Below, in pieces: positions 1-64,000 of a stretch of DNA of 64,000 nucleotides; position 1 is the stretch's first letter, and every line of letters starts with the position of its first letter. The translations under genes were made by a program, and so were the position numbers. This stretch comes from Amorphochlora amoebiformis (taxonomy: Eukaryota; Cercozoa; Chlorarachniophyceae): NCBI GenBank assembly GCA_054601695.1, contig BAAHQB010000259.1:186001-250000 (forward strand), in the 5' to 3' direction. The notes beneath the pieces were generated by a model, which saw only the letters and a list, made by a program, of their open reading frames with translations, made no database searches and was not told the DNA's origin.

Positions 1-352
1 CACTCGAAATCTCTCGGAATTGCTGGAACTCTTTTCGAGCCTTTGGGTGGATTTTTTTTTGTTATTTTTAGGGGGTATTATTAGTGAAGTTTTTCAGGGC
101 TCTTTTAAGGGGTTTTCGAGGTTGATTTTTAGGGGTTTTACTCATGAGCTTAGGGTGGTGTACAGGGTCTTAAAGCTTGATTTTAAGGTTTTGTTCATGA
201 GTTTTAGAGGGCTAGTTTTGGGTTTTTTAGAGGTTGATTTTAAAGGTTTTGTTCATGAGTGTTGGAGGGCTAGTTTTGGGTTTCAGGGGTTGATTTTAGG
301 GGATTTTGCTGATGGTCTTAAACGGTTGTTAAAAGCGGCTTTTTTATCATAG

Positions 353-4366
<4,014 letters not shown>

Positions 4367-4393
4367 GTAATATATTTATACATATATATATAT

Positions 4394-4433
<40 letters not shown>

Positions 4434-4436
<3 letters not shown>

Positions 4437-4496
4437 CGAAACCCTAATGACCCCCATAGGAGACACGCCTATACCTGTCGACTTATACTAAGTAAT

Positions 4497-4527
<31 letters not shown>

Positions 4528-4587
4528 GTAACGAAATCCTAATGGCCCCCATAGGAGACACGCCTATACCTGTCGACTTATACTAAG

Positions 4588-4631
<44 letters not shown>

Positions 4632-4712
4632 TATGTATATATATAGATATATGTAACGAAACCCTAATGACCCCCATAGGAGACACGCCTATACCTGTCG
4701 ACTTATACTAAG
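4434..4712 (+). repeat. Downstream partial copies of the terminal exon
   Basis: Three copies (about 4434-4495, 4530-4590, 4652-4713) of the 3' two thirds of exon 4280-4366, including the TAA and the following GTAATATA. They are more like one another (ACCCTAATGACCCCCATAGG) than the coding copy, so they spread after the first duplication. Confidence 0.9.
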
Positions 4713-36616
<31,904 letters not shown>

Positions 36617-37339
36617 CGGAAACACGTGTCCAAACACTTGCCACGTGCGCAACCAATGGACACGTGTCCAAACACATGCCACGTGCCCAACCAATGGACA
36701 CGTGTTCAAACACTTGCCACGTGCCCAAACACACTGGGCACGTGCCCAAGTGGACCGGTGCTCTCGAACCAAACTGGACACCATATAAGGTGGTTTATTT
36801 CTGTCATTCATTTAATCTAGAAGATTTAGGCAATTTTAGCTGAAATTTTTTATAAGGATTGACCGGGACCGCATACATGCACTTTTAAAATGGTAAACAC
36901 AAGGGATACGTGTTTATCATACATAAATGTGCGCATATGTGTGCTAAGGATGACGAATGACATTATTGTAGTTGCTGTTAAGATGGTGTGTGTGTGTGTG
37001 TACATGTGCGAAGTTTTGTTTGTAATATAGTGTTCAGGTTCTTTTTTTTGGTAAAATCTGGGGGCAAGCCGTATATATTTACATATATTGTATGATATAT
37101 CCTAGTATATTATATCATGCCAGTAGATAAAACTATTAGATATTGGAGCTAGAATGAATTTCATCCTACTATTAAAGATATAACAGCCGGAAGTAGTGCT
37201 ATGAATTCATATTTCATGATTTACAAATTACAATATCTCTAGATCTATGCTATAGAACACGAGAAGTGAGATTTAACCCGGCATGAAATTATTAAGTCGG
37301 CAAGCACAATCACAGCCATCTAATCTTGAGATATAGCCG
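36617..37339. other. Tail-to-tail intergenic region (AAAP / GNAT-like)
   Basis: It begins with a CACGTG-rich tandem repeat in the likely AAAP 3' UTR. 36760-37339 is complex AT-rich sequence with no supported exon. The two stop codons are 723 bp apart. Confidence 0.75.
36622..36742 (+). repeat. 38-bp tandem repeat with CACGTG palindromes
   Basis: About three units of ACACGTGTCCAAACACTTGC followed by CACGTGCGCAACCAATGG. Each unit has the palindromes ACACGTGT and CACGTG. It begins six bases after the AAAP stop codon and is GC-richer than its surroundings. Confidence 0.9.
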
Positions 37340-44993
<7,654 letters not shown>

Positions 44994-45222
44994 ATTTCCC
45001 TTGGGAAATGTATGGGTATTAGGGGATTTATCTTGATATCCCAAAAATGGTCTGGTAGATTGGGGCCTGGTATATGTCGCTTAAGAAAATATATACAACT
45101 GTCGCTTGTCGGGACTAATCCTATGATGACTTAATTGTCGGAGGAATCTCAATTCAGATAGATACCTGCAAGCGACGGGTGGGGTGGGATGCCGTTTAAA
45201 AAAAAAAAAAAAAAGAATTGAT
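44994..45222. promoter_or_regulatory. Putative bidirectional promoter
   Basis: A 229-bp complex-sequence gap between the GNAT-like start codon (minus, 44993) and an ATG-GTAAGT exon (plus, 45223). It contains repeated GTCGCTT/AAGCGAC sequence (near 45077 and 45102, inverse at 45170) and an A16 run (45199-45214). Assignment rests on position only. Confidence 0.45.
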
Positions 45223-45300
45223 ATGATGAACGGTATCTATCACTTGCTTGGCTCACTAGTGTTTGGACTTGTTCAATATTTGATCACTCCTTTCGCTGAG
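45223..45300 (+). CDS. Candidate first exon (membrane-anchor-like)
   Basis: ATG followed by 26 codons (IYHLLGSLVFGLVQYLITPF, hydrophobic) and a good donor GAG|GTAAGT, phase 0. It could be an alternative first exon of the SLAC1-like gene, joining at CTTCCTTCCAG|CCGAAG (46457) in the same phase, or belong to a separate short gene. I see no acceptor with coding sequence between 45301 and 46396. Confidence 0.4.
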
Positions 45301-45526
45301 GTAAGTGGGAATATGGAATACGCGGCAAACGTATTTCATTCAAATTTGTACATGAGTATAATTCAATCTTTGGGCAATTTCTGCCTTAGTTGATATTGAA
45401 ACTCAGCAAAGTGAATCAAATTCTTGGCAGTAAGTAAATTCCCTTCTGTCTTGATTGATACCACAACTCTGATCAAAGAGTAGGTTACCACCACATATAT
45501 GTACATATATATATATATATATATTG

Positions 45527-45578
<52 letters not shown>

Positions 45579-45593
45579 TGTGTATGTGTATAT

Positions 45594-45646
<53 letters not shown>

Positions 45647-46396
45647 ACATACATATATAATATATATATATATGTATATACATATACATATATATATACA
45701 TATGTATATATGTATATATACACATACATATACATATATATGCGTATGTGTGTGTAGTAGATTATTAGAGGTATACTCACGCGCACACCCGCCAAACATA
45801 CGTGCAAATTGGTGTAACATATATGCATTGAGATTACAGACAATACATGACAAGAGCTTAAAAGATGTCAGAGCATAATAAATCGTATGAAACGGCAAAA
45901 AGACTGATTCTCATGAGACAATATCTTCACACATGGGGCGTGTGAATATGTGTGTCATGATATGTGCCCTGCCCCGAGGGCAAGGCTGGGCCGAGAATCG
46001 TAAAAAATCTGAATTTACGTTCCAATGCCGCTAGAGCGTGGAAAAAATTGCCCGGGATAGATGCATGTGAGTGAATATTCAAAAGCCATGAGATCACGGT
46101 ATTAGGGTTGTCATGGTATGGGTAAGAATGGAAAGTGCACGTATCTTTTTCCCTCCCCCACCCCTCCCTCGCATCCCTCGCAATATTAACCCTCTCCCTT
46201 CCCTCACCCCTCTGTATTCTATCGAAATCAAAGAGGGGAGAGGGCGGTTTTCGACCCATTCTTCTCCCATCGGCGAGAACCAACACGCCTACAAGCCACA
46301 GGCACCCTTCGACACCCATGGCTTTTGGCCTCCTATGAATGTGACATAGCGCCCAGTCACATTTGAAAATGGCATCACGTCACGCAGAGTGACTCC
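45301..46396. other. Intergenic region or first intron upstream of the SLAC1-like gene
   Basis: 45301-45480 is complex sequence with no exon found. 45490-45745 is TA/CATA repeat. 45750-46396 is complex, with a pyrimidine-rich stretch (46146-46215) and TGACATA / GTCAC motifs (46340-46390) just before the ATG at 46397. No exon can be supported. Confidence 0.55.
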
Positions 46397-63872
<17,476 letters not shown>

Positions 63873-63876
63873 ATCT

Positions 63877-63924
<48 letters not shown>

Positions 63925-63925
63925 A

Positions 63926-63959
<34 letters not shown>

Positions 63960-64000
63960 CGTATATATTATATTATATAGACAATCTTTTTATGCGTTCC

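Overview
The window is nuclear eukaryotic DNA. Roughly half of it by eye is (TA)n microsatellite and much of the rest is degenerate telomere-type hexamer (TTAGGG/CCCTAA). Nearly all long open frames are artefacts of these repeats (Ile-Tyr, Leu-Ser, Arg-Glu, Thr-Leu and Val-Arg runs). Reading the short islands of complex sequence between the repeats for AG/GT borders and phase recovers five multi-exon genes. Their exons are mostly 25-100 nt and their introns are almost pure simple repeat. The gene content (an SLC25A1-type citrate carrier, an AAAP amino-acid transporter, a GNAT-like acyltransferase with a presequence-like N terminus, and a SLAC1/TDT-type anion channel) fits an alga or other protist. 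I cannot name the genus. The standard genetic code works, with TAA, TGA and TAG all used as stops.

Layout: (1) 353-4366 (+), the 3' part of an unrecognised gene. (2) 15715-7342 (-), the citrate carrier, 17 exons, about 319 aa. (3) 19428-36616 (+), the AAAP transporter, 23 exons, 435 aa. (4) 44993-37340 (-), the GNAT-like protein, 13 exons, 246 aa. (5) 46397-63872 (+), the SLAC1-like channel, about 20 exons, about 510 aa, with an uncertain middle. The genes strictly alternate in strand: tail-to-tail at 4.4-7.3 kb and 36.6-37.3 kb, head-to-head at 15.7-19.4 kb and around 45 kb. There is no obvious shared pathway, although three of the five encode transporters or channels.

The most unusual feature is a polarity rule. 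Many exons are surrounded by partial copies of themselves ('echoes') set in TA repeats. Upstream echoes carry the 3' splice site plus the 5' part of the exon. Downstream echoes carry the 3' part plus the 5' splice site. About 18 upstream and 40 downstream echoes, in all five genes and on both strands, obey this, and I saw no exception. This is what repeated tandem duplication with one breakpoint inside an exon and the other in intronic repeat would leave.

Several splice sites are one-base variants of the repeats themselves: CCCTAG from CCCTAA, TATATAG and GTATAT from TA, GTTAGG from GGGTTA. CCCTAA arrays and CT tracts lie mostly pyrimidine-rich on the sense strand of the host gene. A dispersed unit of about 60 bp sits inside the telomere-like introns, always in sense orientation.
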